Positions 44,822-54,946 of a stretch of 59,935 nucleotides of DNA are shown here, piece after piece. The translations under genes and the position numbers were made by a program. Below the pieces are notes generated by a model, which made no database searches, was not told the DNA's origin, and saw nothing but the letters and a program-made list of their open reading frames with translations. The stretch is from Methylophilaceae bacterium (GTDB lineage Bacteria > Pseudomonadota > Gammaproteobacteria > Burkholderiales > Methylophilaceae): assembly GCA_014378915.1 (NCBI GenBank), contig JACMMS010000138.1, forward strand, positions 1 to 59,935, in the 5' to 3' direction. Positions within the stretch are counted from its first letter, which is position 1, and the number at the start of each line of letters is the position of its first letter.

Positions 44822-45654
44822 GTTGTAACCTCACCTTTCAACCATGCGTAATCCATCGGCTTGAGTTCTTTTTTTCCCGCTGCATCTGGCACGCAATCAA
44901 GCAATGCTTTGGTATATGGATGTTGTGGATTACTGAGAACCTGCTCCACAGCCCCTGTTTCTACAATTTCACCACGAAACATTACAACGACATCATTCGC
45001 AATATCAGCAACCACGCCAAAATCATGGGTAATAAACAGCATGGCCATGTTCATGCGCGTTTTTAACTCATCTAACAGCTTCAGTATTTGCGCTTGCACA
45101 GTGACGTCTAAAGCTGTTGTTGGCTCATCCGCAATTAATAATAAAGGCTCACAAGCAATACTCATGGCAATCATCACGCGCTGACGCTGGCCACCCGAAA
45201 GCTCATCTGGATAGCTATCTGCCCGACTTTCAGGAATACCCACTTGTTGCAAAAGATTGGCGATGCGGGCTTTAAGTGCCGCGCCTTTTAATCCTAAATG
45301 TACCGTCAGTGATTCGCCAATTTGATAACCAACAGTCAGCACAGGATTAAGTGAAGTCATTGGTTCTTGAAAAATCATACCAATCTTTTTACCACGAATC
45401 TCGCGCAATTGACTATTATTGAATAGGGTTAAATTTTGCTCTTGAAAAACAACGCTACCCTGTGTTTGCACTAGCTGTTTAGATAACAAACCCATAATAG
45501 AGAGTGCCGTAAGGCTTTTGCCGCTGCCAGACTCACCAACGATACAGGTAGTTTTACCTGGCTGTAATGAAAAAGACACATTTTTCACTAGCAAGCGACT
45601 GGCATTAACTTTTGTCGCTACAGTTAAATTTTTTACGCTTAAGATAGAGGTCAT
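44818..45654 (-). CDS. Peptide-type ABC transporter ATPase, first subunit (DppD/OppD-like)
   Basis: 278 residues with Walker A GESGSGKS, signature LSGGQRQRVMIAM and Walker B LLIADEPTTALD. The C-terminal PQHPYTKALLDCVPDAAG is the oligopeptide-family segment. Together with the overlapping downstream gene it makes a complete ATPase pair. The pair lies between hisS and yfgM, a place where most Betaproteobacteria have no transporter genes, so an insertion into the conserved block is likely. Confidence 0.9.
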   Translation of the reverse strand: MTSILSVKNLTVATKVNASRLLVKNVSFSLQPGKTTCIVGESGSGKSLTALSIMGLLSKQLVQTQGSVVFQEQNLTLFNNSQLREIRGKKIGMIFQEPMTSLNPVLTVGYQIGESLTVHLGLKGAALKARIANLLQQVGIPESRADSYPDELSGGQRQRVMIAMSIACEPLLLIADEPTTALDVTVQAQILKLLDELKTRMNMAMLFITHDFGVVADIANDVVVMFRGEIVETGAVEQVLSNPQHPYTKALLDCVPDAAGKKELKPMDYAWLKGEVTT

Positions 45655-45702
45655 TTTATTAAATTACTTGGTTGAATAGCGCTAATGAATGGGTTATGCC
45701 AG

Positions 45703-47001
45703 CTATCTTTTAATAATACTAAATACATCAGACACTTTGCATTTTACTTGCTCACCCACTTCTAATAAAGGCTTGAGAGACACCTCACCTAATGCAGCTT
45801 CATCATCACCGAGAATTGCAGCATAACGTGCATTGCTTTTATCGGCTTTTTTCATTTGCGATTTAAAACTACCGCCGCCCGCATGCAACACTACACTTAA
45901 GCCGGCATTACGCATAGTTTCTGCCATATCAAAAGCCTTTTTCTCAGCTAACTCACCCACATTGACTAGATACACGTCTGGTGTTTCATTCGCTACAATC
46001 CCATACTCTTGCATAAGTAAAAATACACGCTCTAAGCCAATACCAAAGCCGCAAGCAGGAGTTGCATCGCCACCTAATCTTTCGACCAGACTGTCATAGC
46101 GTCCGCCGCCAGCGATTGTGCCTTGAGCGCCCAGTTTGGTTGTCACCCATTCGAATACGGTGCGGTTGTAGTAATCTAAACCTCGTACTAAACGTGGGTT
46201 AACTTTGTAGGCGACACCAGCATCTTTTAACAACACACACACACCTTCAAAATGCATGCGAGTTTCATTGCCCAAAGAATCCATTAGTTTAGGCGCAGCT
46301 TCGCAGATAGCTTGCATCTTTGGATTTTTGCTGTCTAAAATTCGCAGCGGATTAGTCTGCAAACGACGCATTGCATCTTCATCAAGCACATCAGTATGTT
46401 GCTCAAAGTAGTCAATAAGCGTCTGACGGTATTGCGTTCGCTCTACTGCATCACCAATACTGTTGATTTGCAACTCTACATCTTCAATACCTAACTCGCG
46501 CCACAATCTTGCTAACAGTACAATTTGCTCTGCATCAACATCTGGCGTTCTGTAGCCAAAGGCCTCCACGCCAATTTGGTGAAACTGCCGCTGCCGGCCT
46601 TTTTGTACATTCTCATGCCTAAACATTGGTCCCATGTACCATAAGCGCACTGGGCCATTGTAGGTCAGATTACTCTCAACCACGGCGCGTACACAGCCAG
46701 CAGTACCTTCTGGACGTAAGGTCAAACTATCACCGTTAAGTGAATCCGTCCAAGCGTACATTTCTTTTTCAACAATATCGGTATGCTCGCCCACACTACG
46801 CACAAAAAGCTCGGTGGATTCCACAATTGGGATACGAATATTTCGATACCCGTACTGGTTTAACACACGGCGCGCTGTATCCTCTAACTTTTGCCAAAGC
46901 GGTGAATCCTCTGGCAAAATGTCATAAAAACCTTTAATACTTTGGAATTTTGTATTTTTAGTTTGGCTTACTTTACTATTACTCAATTGGCTTGCACTCA
47001 T
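45703..47001 (-). CDS. hisS: Histidyl-tRNA synthetase
   Basis: 432 residues, class II synthetase. Motif 2 is [11 protein letters not shown], the HisA motif is [13 protein letters not shown], and motif 3 is FGIGLERV. The C-terminal anticodon-binding domain follows from about 330. It lies two bases downstream of ispG, so the genes are cotranscribed. Confidence 0.97.
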   Translation of the reverse strand: MSASQLSNSKVSQTKNTKFQSIKGFYDILPEDSPLWQKLEDTARRVLNQYGYRNIRIPIVESTELFVRSVGEHTDIVEKEMYAWTDSLNGDSLTLRPEGTAGCVRAVVESNLTYNGPVRLWYMGPMFRHENVQKGRQRQFHQIGVEAFGYRTPDVDAEQIVLLARLWRELGIEDVELQINSIGDAVERTQYRQTLIDYFEQHTDVLDEDAMRRLQTNPLRILDSKNPKMQAICEAAPKLMDSLGNETRMHFEGVCVLLKDAGVAYKVNPRLVRGLDYYNRTVFEWVTTKLGAQGTIAGGGRYDSLVERLGGDATPACGFGIGLERVFLLMQEYGIVANETPDVYLVNVGELAEKKAFDMAETMRNAGLSVVLHAGGGSFKSQMKKADKSNARYAAILGDDEAALGEVSLKPLLEVGEQVKCKVSDVFSIIKR

Positions 47002-47002
47002 A

Positions 47003-48283
47003 TTAACTAACTACTTTAATTGGTATGGTTTTATTAACAATTGCTTTATGTAACTTACCACCCTCTGCATAATTTAACTGCACATAACTTTCAACGATTT
47101 GTTGAAACTCAGCTGCAATATGGTCACCTTTGAGTGTGACAGTTTTTTCACCATCGACAAACACAGGGGCTACTGGCGTTTCACCAGTACCAGGCAAACT
47201 GATACCTATATTGGCTAATTTTGATTCACCCGGGCCGTTCACAACGCAACCCATCACTGCCACACTCATGTTTTCTACACCGGGATAATCGCTGCGCCAT
47301 ATTGGCATTTGCGTACGTAAGTAGCTCTGAATCTGCATCGCTAATTCTTGGAAATAAGTAGAAGTTGTGCGACCACAACCTGGGCAAGCTGTCACTAACG
47401 GCGTAAATGAACGAATACCCATCACTTGCAGAATCTCTTGGGCTACCACAACTTCCTTAGTGCGTGATTCATTAGGTTCTGGGGTTAAACTAACACGGAT
47501 CGTATCGCCTATGCCTTCTTGTAATAGTAGTGATAAAGCGGCAGTTGATGCCACAATCCCTTTCGAACCCATTCCAGCTTCAGTTAAACCTAAATGCAGC
47601 GGGTATTGACAACGTGTGGCCAAATCGCGATAAACCGTGACTAAATCTTGTACATTACTAACCTTGCAAGAAATAATGATTTGATTAGGAGATAAGCCAA
47701 TGGCCACTGCCTGCTCTGCACTTTCAAGCGCAGATTGAATCAATGCTTCGCGCATTAAAGCGCCAGCTTCCAATGGATGTACTAACTTAGCATTATCATC
47801 CATCATCTGCGCCATTTTCGCTTGGTCTAAACTGCCCCAGTTGACACCAATACGGACAGCTTTTTTATATTGAATAGCGGTTTCTATCATGGCGGCAAAC
47901 TGTTCATCACGTTTACTGCCCCTGCCCACATTACCTGGATTAATACGGTATTTGGCAAGTGCTTCAGCACACTCGGGATAAGCACTCAATAATTTATGGC
48001 CGTTATAATGAAAATCGCCAACTAGTGGCACATTGCAGCCCATAGCATCCAGTTCGGCACGAATACGCCCAACTTGTGCGGCCGCTTCTGGTGAGTTTAC
48101 GGTAATACGCACTACTTCACTGCCGGCTTGCCAAAGTTCAAACACTTGTTTAACGGTGGCCACTGCATCGGCAGTATCAGTATTAGTCATGGATTGCACC
48201 ACAACAGGGGATATCACAGTACTATCTAATCCCCCACCCACTGCTACATGGCCAATCATTACTTGCAAAGTATTACGACGCAT
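47003..48283 (-). CDS. ispG: 4-hydroxy-3-methylbut-2-en-1-yl diphosphate synthase (flavodoxin)
   Basis: 426 residues. IspG performs the penultimate step of the MEP isoprenoid pathway and carries a [4Fe-4S] cluster. The TIM-barrel part opens with [14 protein letters not shown]. The cluster Cys residues are in TACPGCGRT (about 300-308) and GCVVNGPGE (about 345-353). It lies between rodZ and hisS, the standard order. Confidence 0.97.
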   Translation of the reverse strand: MRRNTLQVMIGHVAVGGGLDSTVISPVVVQSMTNTDTADAVATVKQVFELWQAGSEVVRITVNSPEAAAQVGRIRAELDAMGCNVPLVGDFHYNGHKLLSAYPECAEALAKYRINPGNVGRGSKRDEQFAAMIETAIQYKKAVRIGVNWGSLDQAKMAQMMDDNAKLVHPLEAGALMREALIQSALESAEQAVAIGLSPNQIIISCKVSNVQDLVTVYRDLATRCQYPLHLGLTEAGMGSKGIVASTAALSLLLQEGIGDTIRVSLTPEPNESRTKEVVVAQEILQVMGIRSFTPLVTACPGCGRTTSTYFQELAMQIQSYLRTQMPIWRSDYPGVENMSVAVMGCVVNGPGESKLANIGISLPGTGETPVAPVFVDGEKTVTLKGDHIAAEFQQIVESYVQLNYAEGGKLHKAIVNKTIPIKVVS

Positions 48284-48302
48284 ATTTCTCTATAATCTAA
48301 AT

Positions 48303-49385
48303 TTATTTTAATGAAAATCTTGCCACATTGACCTTAGCATAGCTTTTAAGATCAACAGCATTACCGTTAAAACTAAAACTAGTGCCATTTATATTGCCTA
48401 CTATTACTTTAACTGGCAACGCAACTGGGTTCACTTGAACGCTGTCTTGTGAATCTGGACTTAATACTTTACTGTAAACAACACGCCCATTTACATCAAT
48501 AATATTAATCCAAGTTTCTTGCTTGGCTATGAAATTTAATGCTGATAAATTTATTGTGTTGCCACTTGCATTGTTAGATACCAAAGCATTGGCCGCGGCT
48601 AAAGTAGGGTTTGGCATTCTTGGTTCGGGCTGCAATTCAATAACTTTAGCTGCCGATGAATTAGGAGGTGCGGTTGTTGTTTGATCACTTACAATGCTAG
48701 TCGCAACATTAATTGCGTGGGGTTGCTCTGCAGCCGCGCGCTCAGCTGCTGGTAAGGCGATTTCTGGTAATGGTTCAGGCGAACTCGTTGATTCACTCTC
48801 TACTGCTGCATTTGTTTGTGCATTACTGGTCGAGGAAACACCCACATCTTTTGCTAAATCTCCTAGTTTTATAGGCATGTCCACCATATTGGTGTAGATC
48901 AGCCAAGCCGCTACTGCTAATAATACCAAGCCACTTGCCAATAAATATTTAAACCAAGATTGTTTTTCTTTACTTGCAATTGGCTGGTTAATATTGGATT
49001 TTACGATATGAGGATTACGGGCTATTTCTGGTACTTTAGCTTTATAAAAATCTAATACGGGTGCGGCATCTATACCCAGTAACCGCGCATAATTGCGGAT
49101 AAAACCACGCACTATCATAGGTTGTGGCAAGTTGGTGAAATCACCATTTTCTAACGCTTCTATCTGCTTCACACTAATACGCAGCTGATTTGACACTTCC
49201 TGCAAACTTAATTTTTTAATATCTCTAGCCTCACGTAACAGCGAGTGATGTACCACCAACTTTGCTTGCTCATGGTCAGAAGTCTCAACGGACATTTCTG
49301 CTGGCTGATTGAGCTGGTCATTAGTCAGATCTTTAACTATGAATTGGATATCCTGATCGCTAGTTTTTTTCATGTTATTGGCCAT
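48303..49385 (-). CDS. rodZ: RodZ-like cytoskeletal membrane protein (helix-turn-helix/DUF4115)
   Basis: 360 residues. An N-terminal XRE-like helix-turn-helix (about 48-115, LREARDIKKLSLQEV...RGFIRNYARLLG) is followed by one membrane helix (about 148-166), a Ser/Ala/Pro-rich linker, and a C-terminal DUF4115 beta domain. RodZ links MreB filaments to the membrane to keep rod shape. Its start overlaps the end of pilW by 11 bases. Confidence 0.9.
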   Translation of the reverse strand: MANNMKKTSDQDIQFIVKDLTNDQLNQPAEMSVETSDHEQAKLVVHHSLLREARDIKKLSLQEVSNQLRISVKQIEALENGDFTNLPQPMIVRGFIRNYARLLGIDAAPVLDFYKAKVPEIARNPHIVKSNINQPIASKEKQSWFKYLLASGLVLLAVAAWLIYTNMVDMPIKLGDLAKDVGVSSTSNAQTNAAVESESTSSPEPLPEIALPAAERAAAEQPHAINVATSIVSDQTTTAPPNSSAAKVIELQPEPRMPNPTLAAANALVSNNASGNTINLSALNFIAKQETWINIIDVNGRVVYSKVLSPDSQDSVQVNPVALPVKVIVGNINGTSFSFNGNAVDLKSYAKVNVARFSLK

Positions 49386-50142
49386 TTAACAAAAGCTTAG
49401 TCTGTTCAGAATTGGGATATTGTTTGCGCAAAGCCAACGCATAGCTTGACTCAGCATCTTTATCACCTAGTTTTCGGGCAATCTTTATACCTAGCCATAA
49501 TACATCTGGCGATTGAGCAACAATTAATGCATTTTGCAATGCGTTGTTAGCACCCTGAACATCACCACGATTAAATTGAATTTGAGCTAAAGAAAGTGCA
49601 GCCGTGTGATTAAGCGGATCTAATTGAAGCGCACGCTGTAAGTATATTTCAGCCGATTTAATATCGTTTTTACGCAAAGAGCAAATACCCGCATTGGTGA
49701 AAGCCACTGTAGGCGTGCTATATAAAGGGTTTTTTACCGCCTCTAGAAATTGTGTAATAGACTCATCATAGCGCTGACGACCACATAAGAAGCTACCATA
49801 GTTATTATGTGATTCTGAATTGCTAGGTTCCAACTGTATGGACTTTTTAAAGTTAGCATCAGCCTCAGCCACTTGTCCTAATGCGGCATACACCAAACCT
49901 AATCCGTTATACGCTAAGCTATAACTCGCATCTACTTTAATCGCCTCGTTAAATTCTTCTAAGGCAATTTCCATATTGTTTTGCTGAAAATAGGCTGCGC
50001 CAAGCTCGGTATGAGCACGCGCACGTTTAGCATCTGGATTATCACTATTTGAGCTAGCACTGCCTGTTTGATTGGTCGCGCAGCCAACTAGTACAACACT
50101 TACAACAAATAATATGGTTAAAAATAATCCCGATTTTTTCAC
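49375..50142 (-). CDS. pilW: Type IV pilus biogenesis lipoprotein PilW/PilF (TPR)
   Basis: About 255 residues. The GTG at 50142 is preferred over the ATG at 50154, because GGAGGG lies four bases before it and the resulting MKKSGLFLTIL... gives a normal lipoprotein signal with lipobox VLVGC. Six TPR repeats follow (ARAHTELGAAYFQQNNMEIA, SLAYNGLGLVYAALGQ...). PilF/PilW stabilises the outer-membrane secretin of type IV pili. Its place between rlmN and rodZ is conserved. Confidence 0.9.
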   Translation of the reverse strand: MKKSGLFLTILFVVSVVLVGCATNQTGSASSNSDNPDAKRARAHTELGAAYFQQNNMEIALEEFNEAIKVDASYSLAYNGLGLVYAALGQVAEADANFKKSIQLEPSNSESHNNYGSFLCGRQRYDESITQFLEAVKNPLYSTPTVAFTNAGICSLRKNDIKSAEIYLQRALQLDPLNHTAALSLAQIQFNRGDVQGANNALQNALIVAQSPDVLWLGIKIARKLGDKDAESSYALALRKQYPNSEQTKLLLNGQ

Positions 50143-50208
50143 AAAACCCTCCATGCTATTAAGTAGACCTGATTGTTATTATTGATTTAGTTTGAAATCG
50201 ATATCAAC

Positions 50209-51315
50209 TTATTCTGCTTCTGCAATAATTGCAATATGTCGTGCTGCACGCTTGGTTTTATCCAGCACTTTGCCAGCCAGTTGACCGCAGGCGGCATCAA
50301 TATCATCGCCACGCGTTTTACGCACAGTAACAATATAACCAGCTTGCATCAATATATCTCTAAACACCCGAATCTGGCTAGCTTTAGATGTGTCATAGCC
50401 ACTATTGGGGAAAGGATTAAACGGGATTAAATTAAACTTACATGGCACATTCTGCACCACATCGAGTAGCTGATGTGCATGCTCGACTGTGTCATTCACA
50501 CCATCAAGCATCACATATTCAAACGTAACAAAATCGCGTGGCGCTTTAACCAAATAGCGCTCACAAGCAGCCATAAGCGCTTTTAGTGGATATTTTTTAT
50601 TAATAGGAACTATTTCATCACGTAGCGCATCATTTGGCGCATGTAAAGAAACCGCCAAAGCAACAGGGCAATCTTCTTTTAATCTATCTATTGAAGGTAC
50701 CATGCCGCTAGTAGAAAGTGTCACACGGCGACGGCTTAGACCATAGGCTGCATCATCCAACATGATTTGCATGGCAGTGACGACATTATCGTAATTGGCA
50801 AGCGGCTCGCCCATGCCCATCATCACGACATTACTAATAATACGGTCATTTGCCGATAACAACTCATAACCATCAGCCGCGCGTAATGATTTATTAGCAA
50901 TCCACAATTGTCCGATAATTTCGGAAACACTTAAATTTCGATTAAATCCTTGACGACCAGTACTACAAAAAGTGCATTCTAAGGCACAGCCAACTTGGCT
51001 AGAAACACACAAAGTACCTCGATCATCCTCTGGAATGAATACCGTTTCAACTGAATTACCTACGCCGGTGCCGATTAGCCACTTACGTGTGCCGTCATTG
51101 GATATTTGCTCCAACTCAACATGAGGCAAGGCAATGGTCGTGTCGCGCGTTAATTTTTCGCGCAACACTTTTGCAATATCGGTCATCTGCTCAAAATCAT
51201 TCACACCAAAATGATGCATCCAGCGCATGATTTGTTTAGCGCGAAAAGGCTTCTCGCCAATACTTTCAAAATATTGGGTGAGTTGGGGTAAATTAAAATC
51301 GAGCAGGTTGACCAA
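50209..51315 (-). CDS. rlmN: Dual-specificity RNA methyltransferase RlmN
   Basis: 368 residues, radical-SAM enzyme. RlmN methylates A2503 of 23S rRNA and A37 of some tRNAs. The cluster motif [14 protein letters not shown] (CxxxCxxC, about 110-117) is intact, and the C-terminal Cys of [13 protein letters not shown] is the methyl-carrying Cys. It lies 31 bases after ndk. Confidence 0.97.
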   Translation of the reverse strand: MVNLLDFNLPQLTQYFESIGEKPFRAKQIMRWMHHFGVNDFEQMTDIAKVLREKLTRDTTIALPHVELEQISNDGTRKWLIGTGVGNSVETVFIPEDDRGTLCVSSQVGCALECTFCSTGRQGFNRNLSVSEIIGQLWIANKSLRAADGYELLSANDRIISNVVMMGMGEPLANYDNVVTAMQIMLDDAAYGLSRRRVTLSTSGMVPSIDRLKEDCPVALAVSLHAPNDALRDEIVPINKKYPLKALMAACERYLVKAPRDFVTFEYVMLDGVNDTVEHAHQLLDVVQNVPCKFNLIPFNPFPNSGYDTSKASQIRVFRDILMQAGYIVTVRKTRGDDIDAACGQLAGKVLDKTKRAARHIAIIAEAE

Positions 51316-51346
51316 AATATTATCTTTGAACTAATGCAACCAGAAC

Positions 51347-51754
51347 TTACTTACCGAAAAAGTAAGCGATTTCAATCGCTGCGTTTTCAATAGAATCAGA
51401 ACCATGAACAGCATTTGCATCAATGCTTTCAGCGAAGTCAGCGCGGATAGAACCAGCAGCCGCATCTTTTGGATTTGTAGCGCCCATTAAATCACGGTTT
51501 TTTAACACAGCGTTTTCGCCTTCGAGCGCTTGAATCATTACTGGGCCAGAAATCATAAATTTAACTAAATCTTTAAAAAATGGGCGTGCTGCGTGAACAG
51601 CGTAAAAACCTTCAGCTTCAGCTTGTGTTAATTGTGCCATTTTAGCGTGTACAATTTTTAAGCCGCTAGACTCAAAACGCGTGTAAATTTGACCAATTAC
51701 ATTTTTTGCAACTGCGTCTGGTTTGATTATGGATAAAGTACGTTCTGCAGCCAT
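51347..51754 (-). CDS. ndk: Nucleoside diphosphate kinase
   Basis: 135 residues from the ATG at 51754, which follows GGAG by five bases; the longer frame upstream is unsupported. The catalytic His is in NAVHGSDS (about 117), and [13 protein letters not shown] is the usual opening. It stops at YFFGK, six to eight residues shorter than most homologues, which end in a tail such as the one in E. coli. It supplies NTPs and precedes rlmN. Confidence 0.96.
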   Translation of the reverse strand: MAAERTLSIIKPDAVAKNVIGQIYTRFESSGLKIVHAKMAQLTQAEAEGFYAVHAARPFFKDLVKFMISGPVMIQALEGENAVLKNRDLMGATNPKDAAAGSIRADFAESIDANAVHGSDSIENAAIEIAYFFGK

Positions 51755-51921
51755 GATAACTCCGATAAAATAACTTATTGAAAAACAATAAAATACCATT
51801 TTTAGGGCTTAAAATAAACATAAGAATTTTTAAGGCTGAGTTAAAGATTCGGCATTTAAACGCGTTTTTAATTAAATCCTACGCAAACTAGCCAAACAAT
51901 ATGGCAAAATAATAATTAAGT

Positions 51922-53265
51922 ATGAATAATACACATCACACTGAAATGGCGCCTAATCAAATGAAAGTAACTTGTCCAGCTTGCAGCTTACTTTGCGATG
52001 ATATCGTTGTAAAACTCGACGAGCACCAGCAAAGCATGAAGGTCATTGCCAACGGTTGTGCAAAAAGTATTCAATTTTTTGAGCAAACCGTCACAGATTC
52101 TAAGCCAACGATTAATGGCAACCCAGTTGATTTAAATACTGCCATTAATAAAGCAGCTGAGATTTTAAAGCTAGCTAATCAACCGCTGATTGCAGGGCTT
52201 GGAACCGAAGTACAAGGCATGCGTGCGATAATGCATCTTGCAGACAAAACAGGGGCGACGCTAGACCATATGCATAGCGATGCCACCATGCGCAACACGC
52301 TTGTGTTACAAAACTCAGGCTGGCAAACCACTACATTGACCGAAGTTAAAAATCGTGTTGATTTATTATTGGTCATTGGTACCGATATTGTGAGCAGTTT
52401 GCCACAGTTTTTTGAGCGAATTATCTGGAATGAATCCACACTTTTTGAGCAAGACACAAGCACGCGTGAAGTTATTTATCTGGGGGGCGGTAAGGGTTTA
52501 GATACTTCTGCCGGCAATTCACCAAACGGTACGCAACCTTCTGTAATCAATTGTGAAAATGCGCAGCTTCCAGAAGTGATTGCCACGCTCAATGCATTAA
52601 TTAATGGCAAGAACTTAACTACAGATAAAATTGCAGGCATCAACTTAGTCGATTTACAAAGCATTGCTGATAGACTCAAATGCGCAAAATATAGTGTGAT
52701 TACCTGGGCAAGCTCAGCCTTTAAGTTTGGTCATTCAGAGCTTTTAGTACAAGCCATTACAGAATGTGTGAGAACGCTCAACACAGGCTCATTTAAATTT
52801 AGCACGCGCTCTGCAGGCTTGCCACTAACAAGCGGGGATGGCGATAGTAGCGTGAGCAATGTTGCCACATGGATGAGCGGATATCCTTTAAGGAGCAGCT
52901 TTAAGCGTGGGTATCCAGAATATAACCCGTATGAATTTACAACCGAAAAATTACTTTCTAATAACGAAGCAGATTTGCTAATTTGGATTAGTAGTTTTAA
53001 ACCTGTTGCGCCTAGCCCAAATAGTTTAGCAAATCATAAATTGCCTGTCATTGTTATTGGTCATCCCAATATGCAATTTGAACAACAGCCCGATGTTTTC
53101 ATCCCTGTTCGTATATTAGGTTTACAAGAAAAAGGCTTAATGTTCCGCATGGATAGCTCAGTGACATTACCTTTGACACAAATCATGAACTCTAATTTAC
53201 CAAGTTTAAGTGACGTTTGTACACAAATTGAATTGGCATTAAATAATCATGAAAGCGGCAAATAG
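51922..53265 (+). CDS. fhcB: Formyltransferase/hydrolase complex subunit B (FhcB)
   Basis: 447 residues, related to subunit B of formylmethanofuran dehydrogenase. The N-terminal Cys motif CPACSLLCDDI (C18, C21, C25, with C46 in NGCAKS) is kept. The segment corresponding to the tungsten/molybdenum Cys ligand reads HMHSDATMRN, without Cys, in line with FhcB being a scaffold that has lost redox activity. TLTEVKNRVDLLLV is the conserved continuation. It begins the fhcBADC operon, with no good ribosome site in view at 51922. Confidence 0.93.
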   Translation: MNNTHHTEMAPNQMKVTCPACSLLCDDIVVKLDEHQQSMKVIANGCAKSIQFFEQTVTDSKPTINGNPVDLNTAINKAAEILKLANQPLIAGLGTEVQGMRAIMHLADKTGATLDHMHSDATMRNTLVLQNSGWQTTTLTEVKNRVDLLLVIGTDIVSSLPQFFERIIWNESTLFEQDTSTREVIYLGGGKGLDTSAGNSPNGTQPSVINCENAQLPEVIATLNALINGKNLTTDKIAGINLVDLQSIADRLKCAKYSVITWASSAFKFGHSELLVQAITECVRTLNTGSFKFSTRSAGLPLTSGDGDSSVSNVATWMSGYPLRSSFKRGYPEYNPYEFTTEKLLSNNEADLLIWISSFKPVAPSPNSLANHKLPVIVIGHPNMQFEQQPDVFIPVRILGLQEKGLMFRMDSSVTLPLTQIMNSNLPSLSDVCTQIELALNNHESGK

Positions 53266-53266
53266 C

Positions 53267-54946
53267 ATGAGTTTAATTAAATTAGCCAATGGCAAAATTT
53301 ACGACCCAGCACATCAAGTCGATGGCATAGTCAAAGATATTTTCATTCGCGATGGTCGTATTGTCAATCGACCACATAATGATGAGCCAATTACGCAAAC
53401 CTATGATTTAACAGGTAAAGTCGTGATGGCAGGTGCAATTGATATGCACACTCACATAGGTGGTGGCAAAGTAAACATTGCACGCATGATGTTGCCAGAA
53501 GATCATCGCGGTAATGAACAGGCTCATACAGATGTTTGCGGCTCTGGCTGTGGTCATGCCGCGCCTAGCACACTGACTACAGGTTATCGCTATGCAGAGA
53601 TGGGCTACACCGCAGGATTTGAACCTGCTATTTTGCCCATTAATGCACGACAATCCCATCTTGAAATGGGCGATACACCGATTATCGATAAAGGTGGCTA
53701 CGCCATGTTGGGTAGCGATGACTTTTTGTTGCGCATGCTAACCGCAAAGCAAGATCAAAACGCGATTAATGATTATGTGGCGTGGACACTGCACGCAACG
53801 CAGGCAATCGGTATTAAAGTAGTTAATCCTGGCGGCATCAGTGCTTTCAAATTTAATCAACGCAAACTTGATTTAGATGAACATCACGCTTATTACGATG
53901 TAACACCACGCGATATCTTAAAAACGCTATCACGAGCGGTACATGAACTAGGTGTCCCACATCCTTTGCATGTGCATGCCAATAATTTAGGCGTGCCGGG
54001 CAACTTTGAAACCACCCTTAGTACTATGGGTGCAAGCGAAGGATTTCCGCTACATCTCACCCATATTCAATTTCATAGCTATGGTAATGAGGGCGACCGC
54101 AAATTTTCATCCGCCGCAGCGCAGATTTCTGAAGCTTTAAATAACAATAAAAACATCTCCGCGGATGTTGGACAAATTCTCTTTGGTCAAACAGTTACCG
54201 CTTCGGGCGATAGCATGATGCAACATTTAAATGCCAACCATGCTAACCCAAAAAAATCTGTCATTATGGATATTGAATGTGATGCTGGTTGCGGTGTTGT
54301 ACCATTTAAATACCGTGACCAAAATTACGTTAATGCCTTGCAATGGGCAATTGGGCTTGAGATATTTTTACTATCTAATGACCCATGGCGTATCTTTTTA
54401 ACTACGGATCACCCCAATGGCGCACCTTTTACAAGCTACCCACACCTCATTAAACTATTGATGGATAAAAGCTTTCGCGATGAAACCTTTGCCAAACTCA
54501 ATTTAGATGCGCAAGCAATGAGTACATTAAGCAGCATAGATCGCGAATATAGCTTATATGAAATAGCCATTATGACGCGTGCGGGTGCAGCTAAATTAGT
54601 TGGTTTGCGCGACAGGGGCCATTTGGGCGCAGATGCAGCGGCAGATATTACGGTATATACAGATAACGCAGACCGCGAAAAAATGTTTGCTAAACCTGAT
54701 TTCGTATTTAAAGATGGTGAGTTAGTAGTTAAAGATGGGGCTGTTATTAAAGTCACATGGGGTGCTACGCATACCGTTAAACCAGAGTTTGATCGCGGCA
54801 TTGAAAAAGATCTACTTCAATATTTTGATAAATATCACACAATACAATTAGATAACTTCAAAATTGGTAACGATGAAATTGAGAATAATGGGCGTGGCAA
54901 AATCATTGTGCAACCTTGTGAAGGTCGCAGAGAAAAATCGGTTTAA
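53267..54946 (+). CDS. fhcA: Formyltransferase/hydrolase complex subunit A (FhcA)
   Basis: 559 residues, amidohydrolase-type zinc enzyme that hydrolyses formylmethylofuran to formate. Metal ligands line up with FwdA: H61 and H63 in MHTHIGGG, K184 (carboxylated Lys site), H235/H237, H263/H266 and D381 in TTDHPN. The start at 53267 is chosen because the alternative ATG at 53249 lies inside fhcB. The stop TAA shares its last base with the fhcD start. Confidence 0.95.
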   Translation: MSLIKLANGKIYDPAHQVDGIVKDIFIRDGRIVNRPHNDEPITQTYDLTGKVVMAGAIDMHTHIGGGKVNIARMMLPEDHRGNEQAHTDVCGSGCGHAAPSTLTTGYRYAEMGYTAGFEPAILPINARQSHLEMGDTPIIDKGGYAMLGSDDFLLRMLTAKQDQNAINDYVAWTLHATQAIGIKVVNPGGISAFKFNQRKLDLDEHHAYYDVTPRDILKTLSRAVHELGVPHPLHVHANNLGVPGNFETTLSTMGASEGFPLHLTHIQFHSYGNEGDRKFSSAAAQISEALNNNKNISADVGQILFGQTVTASGDSMMQHLNANHANPKKSVIMDIECDAGCGVVPFKYRDQNYVNALQWAIGLEIFLLSNDPWRIFLTTDHPNGAPFTSYPHLIKLLMDKSFRDETFAKLNLDAQAMSTLSSIDREYSLYEIAIMTRAGAAKLVGLRDRGHLGADAAADITVYTDNADREKMFAKPDFVFKDGELVVKDGAVIKVTWGATHTVKPEFDRGIEKDLLQYFDKYHTIQLDNFKIGNDEIENNGRGKIIVQPCEGRREKSV

